Of a stretch of DNA of 31,448 bases, positions 24,050 to 31,448 are shown in pieces. Made by a program: the position numbers and the translations under genes. The stretch is from Actimicrobium sp047621345 (lineage in GTDB: Bacteria > Pseudomonadota > Gammaproteobacteria > Burkholderiales > Burkholderiaceae_D), in assembly GCA_047621345.1 (NCBI GenBank), contig JBLHLW010000051.1, forward strand, positions 1 to 31,448. The letters run 5' to 3'. Numbering within the stretch: position 1 is the first letter of the stretch; each line of letters starts with the position of its first letter. The notes under the pieces were generated by a model that was given only the letters and a program-made list of their open reading frames with translations, ran no database searches and was not told where the DNA came from.

Positions 24050-24879
24050 TCGCCGCTGCGCGGACCTTTTCGGCGGTCCCGGAATCGCGTCATGGCACCC
24101 TGCGCAAGGCGTTGTTGCGGCGACGCGTACCCCTGTTGCGACTCGCTTTTGTCGTTAGCAGCGTGCTACTACTGGAGATTGCCAGTCGGTTCGGCTGGAT
24201 CAATCCGGTCTCCTTCATCCCGCCATCGGCAATGGCCACCAGCGCCTGGAACCTGCTTGTTGCCGGTACCTACAAGACCGACATCCTGCTCACGCTGTAT
24301 GCGGCCGGCATGTCGGTGGTACTGGCAGTCGTGTTCGGCTTCTTGTTCGGTGTCCTGCTGTTCCGGTTACCGCGGGTACGCCGCGTCCTTGATCCGCTGC
24401 TGCTGTCCTACTATGCGGTGCCCATCTTCGTGCTGTATCCGATGCTGATCGTCTTGCTCGGTCTGAACCGCTGGCCGCTGGTGATGCTCGGCTTCCTGTT
24501 TGCGGTGGTGGCCATGGCAGTCAATACCCTCAACGGTCTGGAGCGGGTTCCGACGGTGCTGTTACGCACGGCGCGCATGCTGCGCATGGGTAGAGTGCAG
24601 GAGGTGTTGCTCATTACCTTGCCGGCCAGTCTGCCGTTCGTCTTTACCGGCATCAAGCTGGCCATCGTCTACTCCTTCATTGCGGTCATTGGTGGCGAAT
24701 TCGTGCTCTCCGGCGCGGGTTTCGGTTACCAGATCGCGTTTGCTTACAACAATTTTGACAACGACACCATGTACGGGCTGATGCTGGTATTGCTCGTGTT
24801 TGTCGGCACGCTGAACCTGTTGCTCCACGCCGCCGAGCAGCGTCTGTATCAGCGCCGCGTGCTCAAGGAGATGACATGA
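24046..24879 (+). CDS. ABC transporter permease 1 (SsuC/TauC type)
   Basis: This 277-residue inner-membrane protein has about six hydrophobic segments and a binding-protein-dependent permease coupling loop (RMLRMGRVQEVLLITLPASL, followed by FVFTGIKLAI). The cytoplasmic N-terminus is long and basic. It is one of two distinct permeases, so the transporter is probably a heterodimer. Start and stop each overlap the neighbouring genes by ATGA. Confidence 0.93.
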   Translation: MIAAARTFSAVPESRHGTLRKALLRRRVPLLRLAFVVSSVLLLEIASRFGWINPVSFIPPSAMATSAWNLLVAGTYKTDILLTLYAAGMSVVLAVVFGFLFGVLLFRLPRVRRVLDPLLLSYYAVPIFVLYPMLIVLLGLNRWPLVMLGFLFAVVAMAVNTLNGLERVPTVLLRTARMLRMGRVQEVLLITLPASLPFVFTGIKLAIVYSFIAVIGGEFVLSGAGFGYQIAFAYNNFDNDTMYGLMLVLLVFVGTLNLLLHAAEQRLYQRRVLKEMT

Positions 24880-25664
24880 CGACCTCGTCGCAAACCCGCT
24901 TGCAGACGAGGATGCAATCGGCCGCCAGCGCGCCACGCTGGGGAGATGGTCTACTGCTGGTGGCCACCATCGCCGTGTTGTGGCAGCTTGCCAGTTGGGG
25001 TGTCGGCGGCACCGTCTTGCCGACGCCGCTACGCACCCTGCAGCAGGTCGGGGTCGAGCTCGCCGATGAGGAATTTCTTGGGCACCTTGCCGAGACCAGC
25101 ATGGCCTTCGGTGTCGCGCTCTGCATTTCCCTGCTCGGTGGTATTGCATTGGGCATCGTGCTGGGTGCGCGGCGGCTTGCCGGCGATGTGTTCGAACCGC
25201 TTCTTATTGCGCTGTATTCGATTCCGAAGATCTCGCTCTATCCGATTGTGCTGCTCATGTTTGGCCTTGGCATCTCGGCCAAGATTGCGTTCGGGGCGAT
25301 CCACGGCATTATCCCGGTGGTGATTTTCACCATGACCGCAGTACGCAATATCCGACCGGTCTACCTGCGCGCGATACGGACCCACCGTCTGACTGCGTGG
25401 CAAGGCGCTATTCATGTGCTGATCCCGGCAACCGTTCCAGAGATTGTTGCCGGCTTGCGGATCGGTTTTTCACTGACGCTCCTTGGCACGCTGCTGGGCG
25501 AAATGTTTGCCTCGCAACGTGGCATCGGTCACCTGCTGATGCGGGCAATCGACCGCAACGATGCGCCCACCATCATGGCACTGTCGCTGATGCTATTTCT
25601 GTTCGCCACCATCGTGAGCCTGTGCCTGCTGCAGTGGGACCGCCGGCTGCGCCGCGCTACCTGA
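24876..25664 (+). CDS. ABC transporter permease 2 (SsuC/TauC type)
   Basis: This 262-residue inner-membrane protein has about six hydrophobic segments and the coupling loop (RLTAWQGAIHVLIPATVP, then EIVAGLRIGFSL). It opens with a hydrophilic stretch of about 20 residues before the first membrane segment. It differs clearly from permease 1, fitting a heterodimeric channel. The gene starts within the stop of permease 1 and ends 27 bp before the lyase gene, so it belongs to the same transcript. Confidence 0.93.
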   Translation: MTTSSQTRLQTRMQSAASAPRWGDGLLLVATIAVLWQLASWGVGGTVLPTPLRTLQQVGVELADEEFLGHLAETSMAFGVALCISLLGGIALGIVLGARRLAGDVFEPLLIALYSIPKISLYPIVLLMFGLGISAKIAFGAIHGIIPVVIFTMTAVRNIRPVYLRAIRTHRLTAWQGAIHVLIPATVPEIVAGLRIGFSLTLLGTLLGEMFASQRGIGHLLMRAIDRNDAPTIMALSLMLFLFATIVSLCLLQWDRRLRRAT

Positions 25665-25691
25665 TCGCTCACCTAATTACTGGATTCCACA

Positions 25692-26564
25692 ATGACCAAC
25701 AACACATCTCTCAAGCAGATCCTCACCGACGGTGAATTCGTCATCGCTCCCGGTGTTTTCGATATGTTTTCTGCCCGCATTGCCGATCAGCTCGATTTCA
25801 AGGCGCTGTACATGACCGGCTATGGCGTGTCTGCCTCTTACCTTGGACTGGCTGATGCCGGGCTGATCACCTACACCGAAATGGTGGCGCGGGCCGGCAC
25901 CATCGCGCAAGGCATCAGCAAGCCGCTCATCGCCGATGCGGATACCGGCTTTGGCGGTTTGCTCAACTTGCATCGCACTATCCGTGGCTATGAAGCAGCT
26001 GGCGTGCAGGCGATCCAGTTCGAAGACCAGCAGTCGCCCAAGAAGTGCGGTCACACACCCGGCCGGCAAGTCATCCCGTTGAGCGAGATGCTGCAAAAAA
26101 TCGAGGTGGCCTGTGATGCACGACGCAGCAAGGACACATTGATCATCGCCCGTACCGATGCCCGCACCAGTCTTGGTCTGGACGAGGCGATCCGTCGCGG
26201 CAAGGCGTTTGCCAAGGCTGGCGCCGATATCGTGTTCATCGAGTCGCCCGAGACCGCCGAAGAGTTTCGCCGGGTCGGTGGCGAGGTCGATGCCTGGTTG
26301 CTGGCGAACATGGTGCCGAGCGGTATGTCGCCGGAGATAGCCTCCGATACCTTGCGCAAGTGGGGCTTCAATATCGCCATTTATCCGGCACTCGGCATGA
26401 GTGTCGCTGCTGCCAGTCTGGCGGCCGGTTATCAGTTCCTGCAGTCGCAGCACAGCACCATCGCGCTGGATGTGCCGGCCTACTCGATGCAGCAATTGCA
26501 CGTGTTGATGGGCTTTCCCGAGGTGTGGGAATTCGAGCGGCGTCACGCAACGACAGGGAGTTGA
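25692..26564 (+). CDS. Isocitrate lyase/PEP mutase superfamily C-C lyase
   Basis: The 290-residue TIM-barrel enzyme has the metal motif IADADTGFGG (Asp82, Asp84), QFEDQ (Glu111) and the lyase signature KKCGH at 117-121 with catalytic Cys119. This Cys marks true lyases (isocitrate, 2-methylisocitrate, 2,3-dimethylmalate) and separates them from oxaloacetate hydrolases and phosphonate enzymes. It would split a 2-hydroxy dicarboxylate or tricarboxylate into pyruvate or glyoxylate plus a second acid. Next to LeuCD-like subunits it recalls the dimethylmaleate hydratase/dimethylmalate lyase pair of nicotinate fermentation. Methylisocitrate is the main alternative; no methylcitrate synthase is present here. 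Confidence 0.9.
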   Translation: MTNNTSLKQILTDGEFVIAPGVFDMFSARIADQLDFKALYMTGYGVSASYLGLADAGLITYTEMVARAGTIAQGISKPLIADADTGFGGLLNLHRTIRGYEAAGVQAIQFEDQQSPKKCGHTPGRQVIPLSEMLQKIEVACDARRSKDTLIIARTDARTSLGLDEAIRRGKAFAKAGADIVFIESPETAEEFRRVGGEVDAWLLANMVPSGMSPEIASDTLRKWGFNIAIYPALGMSVAAASLAAGYQFLQSQHSTIALDVPAYSMQQLHVLMGFPEVWEFERRHATTGS

Positions 26565-26565
26565 G

Positions 26566-27056
26566 ATGGCCAATACACTCTTTGACAAGATATGGGATGC
26601 GCATCAGGTCACCCAACTCCCTGGCGAGGTCAGCCTGCTGCAGGTAGATCGCCATCTGGTGCACGAATTGACCGGTGCCGCCGCCATCGCCGAACTGGAG
26701 GACCTGCAAGCCGCAGCGGCCGTGGTCAAGGGACGTCGGATTGCCACCAGCGTCAGCGGCTGGGTGGTACCCGGATCGATTGCGGTCAAGCTTGCCGCCG
26801 AACGCGAAGGACTGGATCAAATTTTCCTCGACGCCGGTTTCGAGTGGCGCGAACCCGGCTGCTTGATGTGCGTCGGTGCCAACGGTGATCTGGTGCCTTC
26901 CGGTCAGCGCTGTGTCTCGACCTCGAACTCGAACCGCAACTTTTCGGACGGCAGGGGCAGGGCGCGATGACGCACCTGGCTAGTCCCGCCGTCGCTGCGG
27001 CCAGCGCGATCGCGGGCACGATTACCACGCCGGACATGATTGGAGCAGCAGCATGA
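26566..27056 (+). pseudogene. Broken LeuC-like (aconitase family) large subunit
   Basis: The frame starts like LeuC (LFDKIWDAHQV, LLQVDRHLVHELTG), but after about residue 40 it jumps to the C-terminal quarter (GLDQIFLDAGFEWREPGCLM, RCVSTSNSNRNF). A functional LeuC has about 470 residues; roughly 300, including the first iron-sulfur cysteine (SCTNSR) and most of the active site, are gone. Near 26945 a base is also missing: the old frame continues as GRQGQGAMTHLASPAVAAA to a TGA at 27054-27056, which overlaps the LeuD-like start by ATGA. Both lesions make it non-functional. The ancestral subunit would have hydrated or isomerised an alkylmaleate or alkylmalate with the LeuD-like partner. Confidence 0.88.
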
Positions 27057-27673
27057 AACCCTTCACTACACTGGAAGGTGTCGCCGCCTCGCTCTTGCAG
27101 GACAACATCGACACCGACGTCATCGTGCGCATCGAGCGTATCTCACGGCTGGTGCGCGGCCAATTCGCGCCATGGGCGTTCGAGGTCCTGCGCTATCGCA
27201 GCGATGGCAGTGAGAATCCGGATTTTGTGCTCAACCGGGAGCCATTCCGTCAAGCGCAGATTCTGCTCGCAGGAGCTAACTTTGGCTGCGGCAGTTCGCG
27301 TGAAATGGCAGTCTGGTCGCTCGACGAATTCGGTATTCGCTGCCTCATCGCCCCGAGTTTCGGCGACATTTTTTTCGGCAATTGTCTGCCAAATGGCGTC
27401 TTGCCGATCACGCTGGCGCGCGTGCAGATTGAGGCGTTGAGCGCGGCGACCGTCGGTGGTGCAGCGCTCAAGGTCGATCTTCAGACTCGCACGATCTTTA
27501 CCGAAGCGACCGGGTCGATCTCCTTTTCGCTGGCTGATACGCAGCGCGATGCCTTGCTGAGCGGACTCGATGAAGTCGATCAGACGCTCATCCAGACCGC
27601 GCTGATTGCCCAATTTCAGCAACAGGATCGGCAACGCCGGCCGTGGGTTTATGTTTCACGGAACGCCGACTGA
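27053..27673 (+). CDS. LeuD-like (aconitase swivel domain) small subunit
   Basis: This 206-residue protein is near the normal LeuD length. It has the N-terminal DNIDTDVIVRI and the hallmark ANFGCGSSREMAVWSL from residue 75, then APSFGDIFFGNCLPNGVLPI. LeuD works only with a LeuC-type large subunit, which here is destroyed just upstream, so this copy is probably idle unless another LeuC partners with it. GGAG lies seven bases before the ATG at 27053. The family similarity ends at about RQRRPWVY; the final residues run into a foreign peptidase fragment, so the original stop may have been lost. Confidence 0.88.
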   Translation: MKPFTTLEGVAASLLQDNIDTDVIVRIERISRLVRGQFAPWAFEVLRYRSDGSENPDFVLNREPFRQAQILLAGANFGCGSSREMAVWSLDEFGIRCLIAPSFGDIFFGNCLPNGVLPITLARVQIEALSAATVGGAALKVDLQTRTIFTEATGSISFSLADTQRDALLSGLDEVDQTLIQTALIAQFQQQDRQRRPWVYVSRNAD

Positions 27674-28166
27674 ACAGCGCGGTGAGGCAGCGCCGGGCAA
27701 GGCACTGATGACCGCTTCGGATCACTACACGCCGCCAGCCGCAGACGGTTCGCGGCCAGGTGTTTTCTGGGCCGTCGTCAACGATCCGAGGCGATATAGC
27801 AGTGTCGGCATGACGACGCTATTCCTTCACGAGGGTTTGCCGGGGCATCATTTGCAGATCGCGCGCATGCAGGAAATGACGCTGCCGGATTTCCGCAAGT
27901 TCGGTGGCAATAACGCGTACGTCGAGGGCTGGGCACTGTATGCCGAAACGCTAGGCAAAGACATGGGTCTGTTTGATCGGCCGGAAGCTTACTTCGGTCA
28001 TCTCAACGATGGACTATTGCGCGCAGTACGGCTGGTAGTTGATACCGGGCTCCACAGCAAGGGATGGACCAGGGCGTTAATCCCGATTGTCGAGATGCCG
28101 GCAGACAGGGCGCCTTCTACAGCACGTCCATACCCGTTTAGGCTGAAGGTAACTCCATCTGTGTAA
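27654..28166 (+). pseudogene. Fragment of a DUF885-family metallopeptidase-like protein
   Basis: An internal part of a DUF885 protein (normally about 600 residues) is recognisable: TPPAADGSRPGVFWAV, the HExxxHH-like motif LHEGLPGHHLQIARMQ, FGGNNAYVEGWALYAETLG and RLVVDTGLHSKGW. Similarity starts at about 27700 and stops at about 28077, after which the frame reads unrelated residues. The first two thirds and the C-terminus of the gene are missing. It starts within the tail of the LeuD-like gene, so it marks a recombination joint. Confidence 0.75.
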
Positions 28167-28264
28167 AGACTTCTGTGAACGCCGCGCTAGTGAACTGACT
28201 ATCCTGATTAGGCCGTTTTCTCAGGTGGGTATTACGTACCGCTGGCCGCAAATTTCAAGGGATG

Positions 28265-28560
28265 TCTGGCATGAAAAAATCGTTCGTTGGCGGCTTGTTT
28301 CCTTGGATTGTGCTTTGCCAAGCTCTGCCTTTAGCAGAGCATGGGCCTCGGCGGTGGGTAGCTCGCGTTGCGCCATCTCGTCATTGAGACGTTGCACACA
28401 TTGCGTCCCGATATGTGTTCAGCTTGTCGAATTGCCTATGCCAATAGTTGGCCTCCCACTTGAGCTGGATGAAGTCAGCCTTGCTGATGCAGGCAGGCGA
28501 CTGCGCAAACGCCGCAGCATCCACATTCGCATGCGCTGCCGGGAAACTGTTCAAAATCAT
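28265..28560 (-). pseudogene. Possible N-terminal fragment of an IS66-type transposase
   Basis: Reading right to left, one frame gives KADFIQLKWEANYWHRQFDK and, after a frame change near 28385, EMAQRELPTAEAHALLKAEL. The pattern EANYW followed by a charged helical stretch resembles the N-terminal coiled coil of some IS66-family transposases as I remember them. No DDE domain and no terminal repeat are seen. Identification is weak; the rest of 28167-28740 shows nothing else I recognise. Confidence 0.3.
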
Positions 28561-28740
28561 GCCCTCAGCGTACAAATATCCGATGCCACCGACATTGTTC
28601 TATTTCAGGAGGGCGCTCTTATATTTCCGGGCGGTAGACAATTGCTTGATCAATCATCAACTGTGAGTTTGGAGGAAACGAAAAATAGGTTCATCGAATA
28701 TTTACTTGCAGAATTGCTATGGTTGACGGCTGAAAACAGA

Positions 28741-29592
28741 CTACCGTAGACAATATTGTTTGGTGCTGTGTTCTTGTTTCGCACAAATACGTAAAGAATA
28801 TTTTAAATAATCTTGGCGAAAGCGGCTATTTCCTGACAAAGAAAGTTTAAGCGCTTCTTCATAGGCCAATCGCGCCTCAACCGTTTTCCCCTGTTCTTCT
28901 AAAACAAATCCCTTGTCATCATGCTTAATGGCATTGAGTAAATCAATCTTATCGTGCGATAGTCCTTGCGACTGGCATTTAGATATGAAACTTTCCATAC
29001 TCTTATATGATCCGCCCCATCGGGGTGTTAGCTGAATCAAGTACCGTATCCGCAAAATCATATTGGAGGGGAGTACCGATACACCTAACATGAGGTAATT
29101 CTCAGCAGCTTGGCTATTCCCTTCAAATTGAGCAATATTCAGTAAATGAAGAATCGCCAAATATGATTTTGGATTTAAGTGTAAAGATGTTTCAAGATCC
29201 TTCTTTGAAAGAACAAACATCTGTTCCATGTAATGAAGATTTTCTTGTGGTAGTTGTGAAATATAATTTGTTCCTCGTTTAAATTCTCCGAGTTTTCGAT
29301 AAAACACACCTCTTGCAAGATATGCGGAAGCTGATTTCGGATAAGCCTTAATCTAGCTATCGAGTTGAGGTCTAATCCGATCCTCTTTTTGATAAAAGAC
29401 TTTATATGCGTCCAGCAATTCATATTCGGAGGCTAAACCCTTTTCAAAATTTTTCTGGAGCGTTGAGAATATATTCTCTGTCCCATCAAAATTCCCGGAG
29501 ATTAACTGCTCCAGAACATCGCCTTTTGTTTCGGCCAAGGCTGATGTAATACAACCCAGCATGAGTAAAATTGATACGATTACGGTCTTCAT
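28741..29592 (-). pseudogene. Exported DUF4034/TPR-like protein gene with an in-frame amber stop
   Basis: The gene opens with a signal peptide (MKTVIVSILLMLGCITSALA, cleavage near ALA-ET) and runs 79 residues to a TAG at 29353-29355. The same frame then continues without another stop for about 200 residues to 28741. The joined protein reads LDS-stop-IKAYPKSASAYLARG, and a tryptophan (TGG) at the stop would restore the pattern of DUF4034/TPR-like proteins (W-x-x-A-Y-P-x-S). The total would be about 283 residues. It is AT-rich compared with all genes to the left, suggesting recent acquisition. It could be a true nonsense mutation or a sequencing error. Confidence 0.7.
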
Positions 29593-29914
29593 CTGGATTT
29601 TCTCGGCAGGTTTAATTAAGTTAGTGAAAGGCGGGTTTTGTCGAATTAATTTTAAAAATCCGGAGCACTGGCCCAGTAATCACAGTTCTCCTAAACACCT
29701 GATTGGCAGATTCTTGCAGAGCCCGAATCTGTCGACGATCCGCTGTGTGACGCCAGAAAATACCTGCAAGGACAATCCCACATAAAGCGAGGACGCATTC
29801 TTGCGGCATGCTGGATATCATTTGGGACTTACCGTTGGAGATGAACGAACCACCACAGCGAAGACAGAGCCGTCTCTTGCCGTTGTGACCCCATGTCGGG
29901 TGACATGTTCAATC
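29593..29914. other. Intergenic region, no reliable gene
   Basis: This 322-bp gap is AT-rich. A 66-codon minus-strand frame (29621-29821) has a hydrophobic stretch but no recognisable family or ribosome binding site, so I do not call it. The promoter of the DUF4034-like gene should lie here. Confidence 0.4.
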
Positions 29915-30403
29915 TCACTGCAACCCCTCCTCATGGTGACGTGTCGCGGTGGACTGTACCTCTTGGTCTGATAGTTCGCGGCCGAGCCAAAGGACCACCT
30001 GAGATGCACCAGCGCCAAGCGCCATTTCACAAAACGTGCGGCATTCGGCTTGTGTGAAACTGCCGGTGTGAAAACCTGTCGGGTGCATCACAACTCTGGT
30101 GGTAAGTGCGAACCACCAAGTCCTGTCAAGCCGATGTATAAAAGATTTCAGCAGTTGCTGGCCGAGAATGGAATCGCCAAGAAGGATGCGAGGATGATTG
30201 AAAGGATTAATCAGTTCGGCCGATTGCGTGAAAGCGGCATTGCGCGCTTCAACTCCTGACGCAAGGATAACGGTCTTCTTACCCGCTTTTCTCATTGCTA
30301 TTTCAGGCACTTCTGAAATCTCAGCGCCAGTCCTGACATTCCTCACTGTCAGCCGATCAGAATCAAATTTTACATACAGAATCGGAAAGAGCGCAGATAA
30401 CAT
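29915..30403 (-). CDS. Short MreB-like protein
   Basis: The protein has 162 residues. It begins FPILYVKFDSDRLTVRNVRT and contains VPEIAMRKAGKKTVILASG, LINPFNHPRILLGDSILGQQ, LLKSFIHRL, EMALGAGASQVVLW and GRELSDQEV. These blocks follow the order of the first third to half of MreB (actin fold), including the ALGAGA segment that in MreB reads ESALGAGAREV. Short stand-alone MreB-like proteins of this size exist in betaproteobacteria as I recall. The later nucleotide-binding part of the actin fold is absent, so filament formation like MreB is doubtful. It has no membrane segment and a weak ribosome binding site. It may be a real small gene or a shortened paralogue. Confidence 0.55.
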   Translation of the reverse strand: MLSALFPILYVKFDSDRLTVRNVRTGAEISEVPEIAMRKAGKKTVILASGVEARNAAFTQSAELINPFNHPRILLGDSILGQQLLKSFIHRLDRTWWFALTTRVVMHPTGFHTGSFTQAECRTFCEMALGAGASQVVLWLGRELSDQEVQSTATRHHEEGLQ

Positions 30404-30774
30404 GTCGCTGTTGACCTGTGAGGTTTAACTTCAATTTAGAAGGAAAAAATCTGGCTAACTCGGTCTCGCATTGGCTAAGCTAGACCAGTCGATTTCACGT
30501 AATAACTTGCTGTATCTGCGCTTATTCCGACCACCTCACATAAAACTATGTCCAAACTAATATGCCTAAGTTATCGTAGTAAGCATCACTAGTTCATCTA
30601 TACCATCGACAGCCCCGACTTCCAAGTTGTCGGCGCTGCTAAGACAGGTAAAGCGTTGTAATCGTGATCAGCACGACTGGGTTCGTGCCGAGCAGGCGTA
30701 TGTGTCGCAATCCCTGCTTGCCAAATGAGGGCGTTCTTACCCCAATCCACCCAAGTTAAGCGAGCTACTAATAA
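30404..30774. other. Non-coding stretch before the IS4 element
   Basis: The 371 bp hold no reading frame with family similarity. The left terminal repeat of the IS4-type element must lie in its right part (probably within about 60 bp of the transposase stop), but the matching end is outside the window, so it cannot be placed. Confidence 0.4.
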
Positions 30775-31448
30775 CTAACATTGCTTCTGAGTCATAAATT
30801 TGTGCGGTTTCGGTCGCGACTTGCGAGGCTTGGAGAGATTTTCTCGATGAAGCGAAACCTGTCTGGCGATCAATGCCAAGGCTCTTTTCAACAACGCGCC
30901 GATCCGCTTGCCGGCAAGCAGCGCTGGCAGTAATGGCTTCATGACGGTATGGGCGTACGCCCGGTTGATGCGTTGGTCGACGGGCAGGTTGGCAAGATCA
31001 TGGGCCGCCTGAGCCGCCAAGGCCTCCAGGTTATCGGTCAATACTTTGGCAGCGACATCCTGCATGACTGCGTGTTGCGACAGGCCCGAGACATGCTCCA
31101 GATTGAGGCGATGCTTGAGCCGCTTGAAGGCTTCCTCGATGCGCCAGCGCTGGTGGTACAACGCGCCGAAACCTGCGACAGGAAAGCGCGCTGTATCAAG
31201 CAGGTTGGTCATCAATACATACACGCGTCCGTTACCGGCGACGGTGCGCACCAGTCGCACTGCATGCGCTTGGCGGAGGCATTCGTAGTCACGCGCATCG
31301 TGCTGGTCGGGGGCGCGCAGCGTGACGACCTGGTCGTCAAGCCCTGAGCGCAGAAAATCACGGACGCAGGCAAAGCCGGTGCTGTCGACACGCATGCAAA
31401 ACGGGATACCACGTTGATTCAGGGTGGCGACCAGCCAGCGGCACGGAT
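30775..31448 (-). CDS. IS4-family transposase, N-terminus cut by window
   Basis: The frame stays open to the right edge, giving about 224 C-terminal residues of a DDE transposase. The IS4 signature Y-R-E-K is clear in YHQRWRIEEAFKRLKHRL, preceded by YVLMTNLLDTARFPVAGFGA. The upstream residues RWLVATLNQRGIPFCMRVD include the region after the second catalytic Asp. The C-terminus is basic and helical (KRALALIARQVSLHREN). The first ATG inside the window (31395) is internal, not the start. The element flanks a tract of broken genes and is a plausible agent of the rearrangements there. Confidence 0.88.
   Translation of the reverse strand, partial: PCRWLVATLNQRGIPFCMRVDSTGFACVRDFLRSGLDDQVVTLRAPDQHDARDYECLRQAHAVRLVRTVAGNGRVYVLMTNLLDTARFPVAGFGALYHQRWRIEEAFKRLKHRLNLEHVSGLSQHAVMQDVAAKVLTDNLEALAAQAAHDLANLPVDQRINRAYAHTVMKPLLPALLAGKRIGALLKRALALIARQVSLHRENLSKPRKSRPKPHKFMTQKQC

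Noticed and set aside
28225..28749. Plus-strand 174-codon frame
   Set aside because: It has no family similarity and lies opposite the fragment with transposase-like patterns; codon use looks random.
29621..29821. Small minus-strand membrane-protein-like frame
   Set aside because: It is only 66 codons, with no ribosome binding site or recognisable motif, in AT-rich non-coding sequence.

Overview
The window looks like the chromosome of a betaproteobacterium of the order Burkholderiales, possibly close to Oxalobacteraceae. The 5S rRNA is of betaproteobacterial type, and the DUF3348/DUF802/OmpA/DUF2894 operon is, to my knowledge, confined to that group. XenA-like, YghU-like and PrpR-like genes and moderate GC content fit this. 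The genus is a guess. The left edge is the end of an rRNA operon and the right edge cuts an IS4-family transposase.

Layout. (1) 1-155: 5S rRNA and its terminator. (2) 335-4630: a tightly coupled four-gene operon (DUF3348, a membrane protein with a TolQ/MotA-like channel motif and a ~500-residue tail, a MotB/OmpA-like protein, DUF2894). Each junction is an 8-nt overlap. The middle pair has the same architecture as the ZorA/ZorB motor of Zorya defence systems. (3) 4637-5100: remnant of an amino-acid-type ABC binding protein gene. (4) 5196-10561: redox and detoxification genes (glutathione peroxidase, ArsR-type regulator, XenA-type flavin reductase, quinone-oxidoreductase-like MDR enzyme, YghU-type GST, beta-hydroxyacid dehydrogenase) with a 148-bp hairpin-rich tandem repeat inside. 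(5) 10988-12433: a cytochrome P450. (6) 12442-17437: a Sec-exported RHS/YD-repeat protein whose last 140 residues form an M15-type peptidoglycan peptidase, overlapped by a small exported protein that I propose as its periplasmic immunity protein. (7) 17806-27673: a PrpR-type sigma-54 activator divergent from a catabolic cluster: class III CoA-transferase, HMG-CoA-lyase-type enzyme, a four-gene ABC importer, an isocitrate-lyase-superfamily lyase, and LeuC/LeuD-like subunits. A -24/-12 promoter and a perfect palindrome lie in the divergent gap. (8) 27654-31448: a decaying, partly AT-rich tract with a DUF885 peptidase fragment, a possible IS66-type fragment, a DUF4034-like gene with an in-frame amber stop, a short MreB-like protein and the IS4 transposase.

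How the genes work together. The cluster in (7) reads as uptake and cleavage of a branched dicarboxylic acid. The ABC system imports it. One branch would be CoA-dependent (CoA-transferase, then HMG-CoA-lyase-type aldol cleavage). The other would be CoA-free (LeuCD-type hydration, then KKCGH lyase cleavage, as in dimethylmalate or methylisocitrate chemistry). PrpR-family control fits such an acid as inducer. The LeuC-like subunit is broken by a large internal deletion plus a frameshift, so the second branch is probably dead here. The substrate is not known. The least described items are the Zorya-like operon, the RHS-M15 toxin with its candidate immunity gene, and the catabolic cluster.
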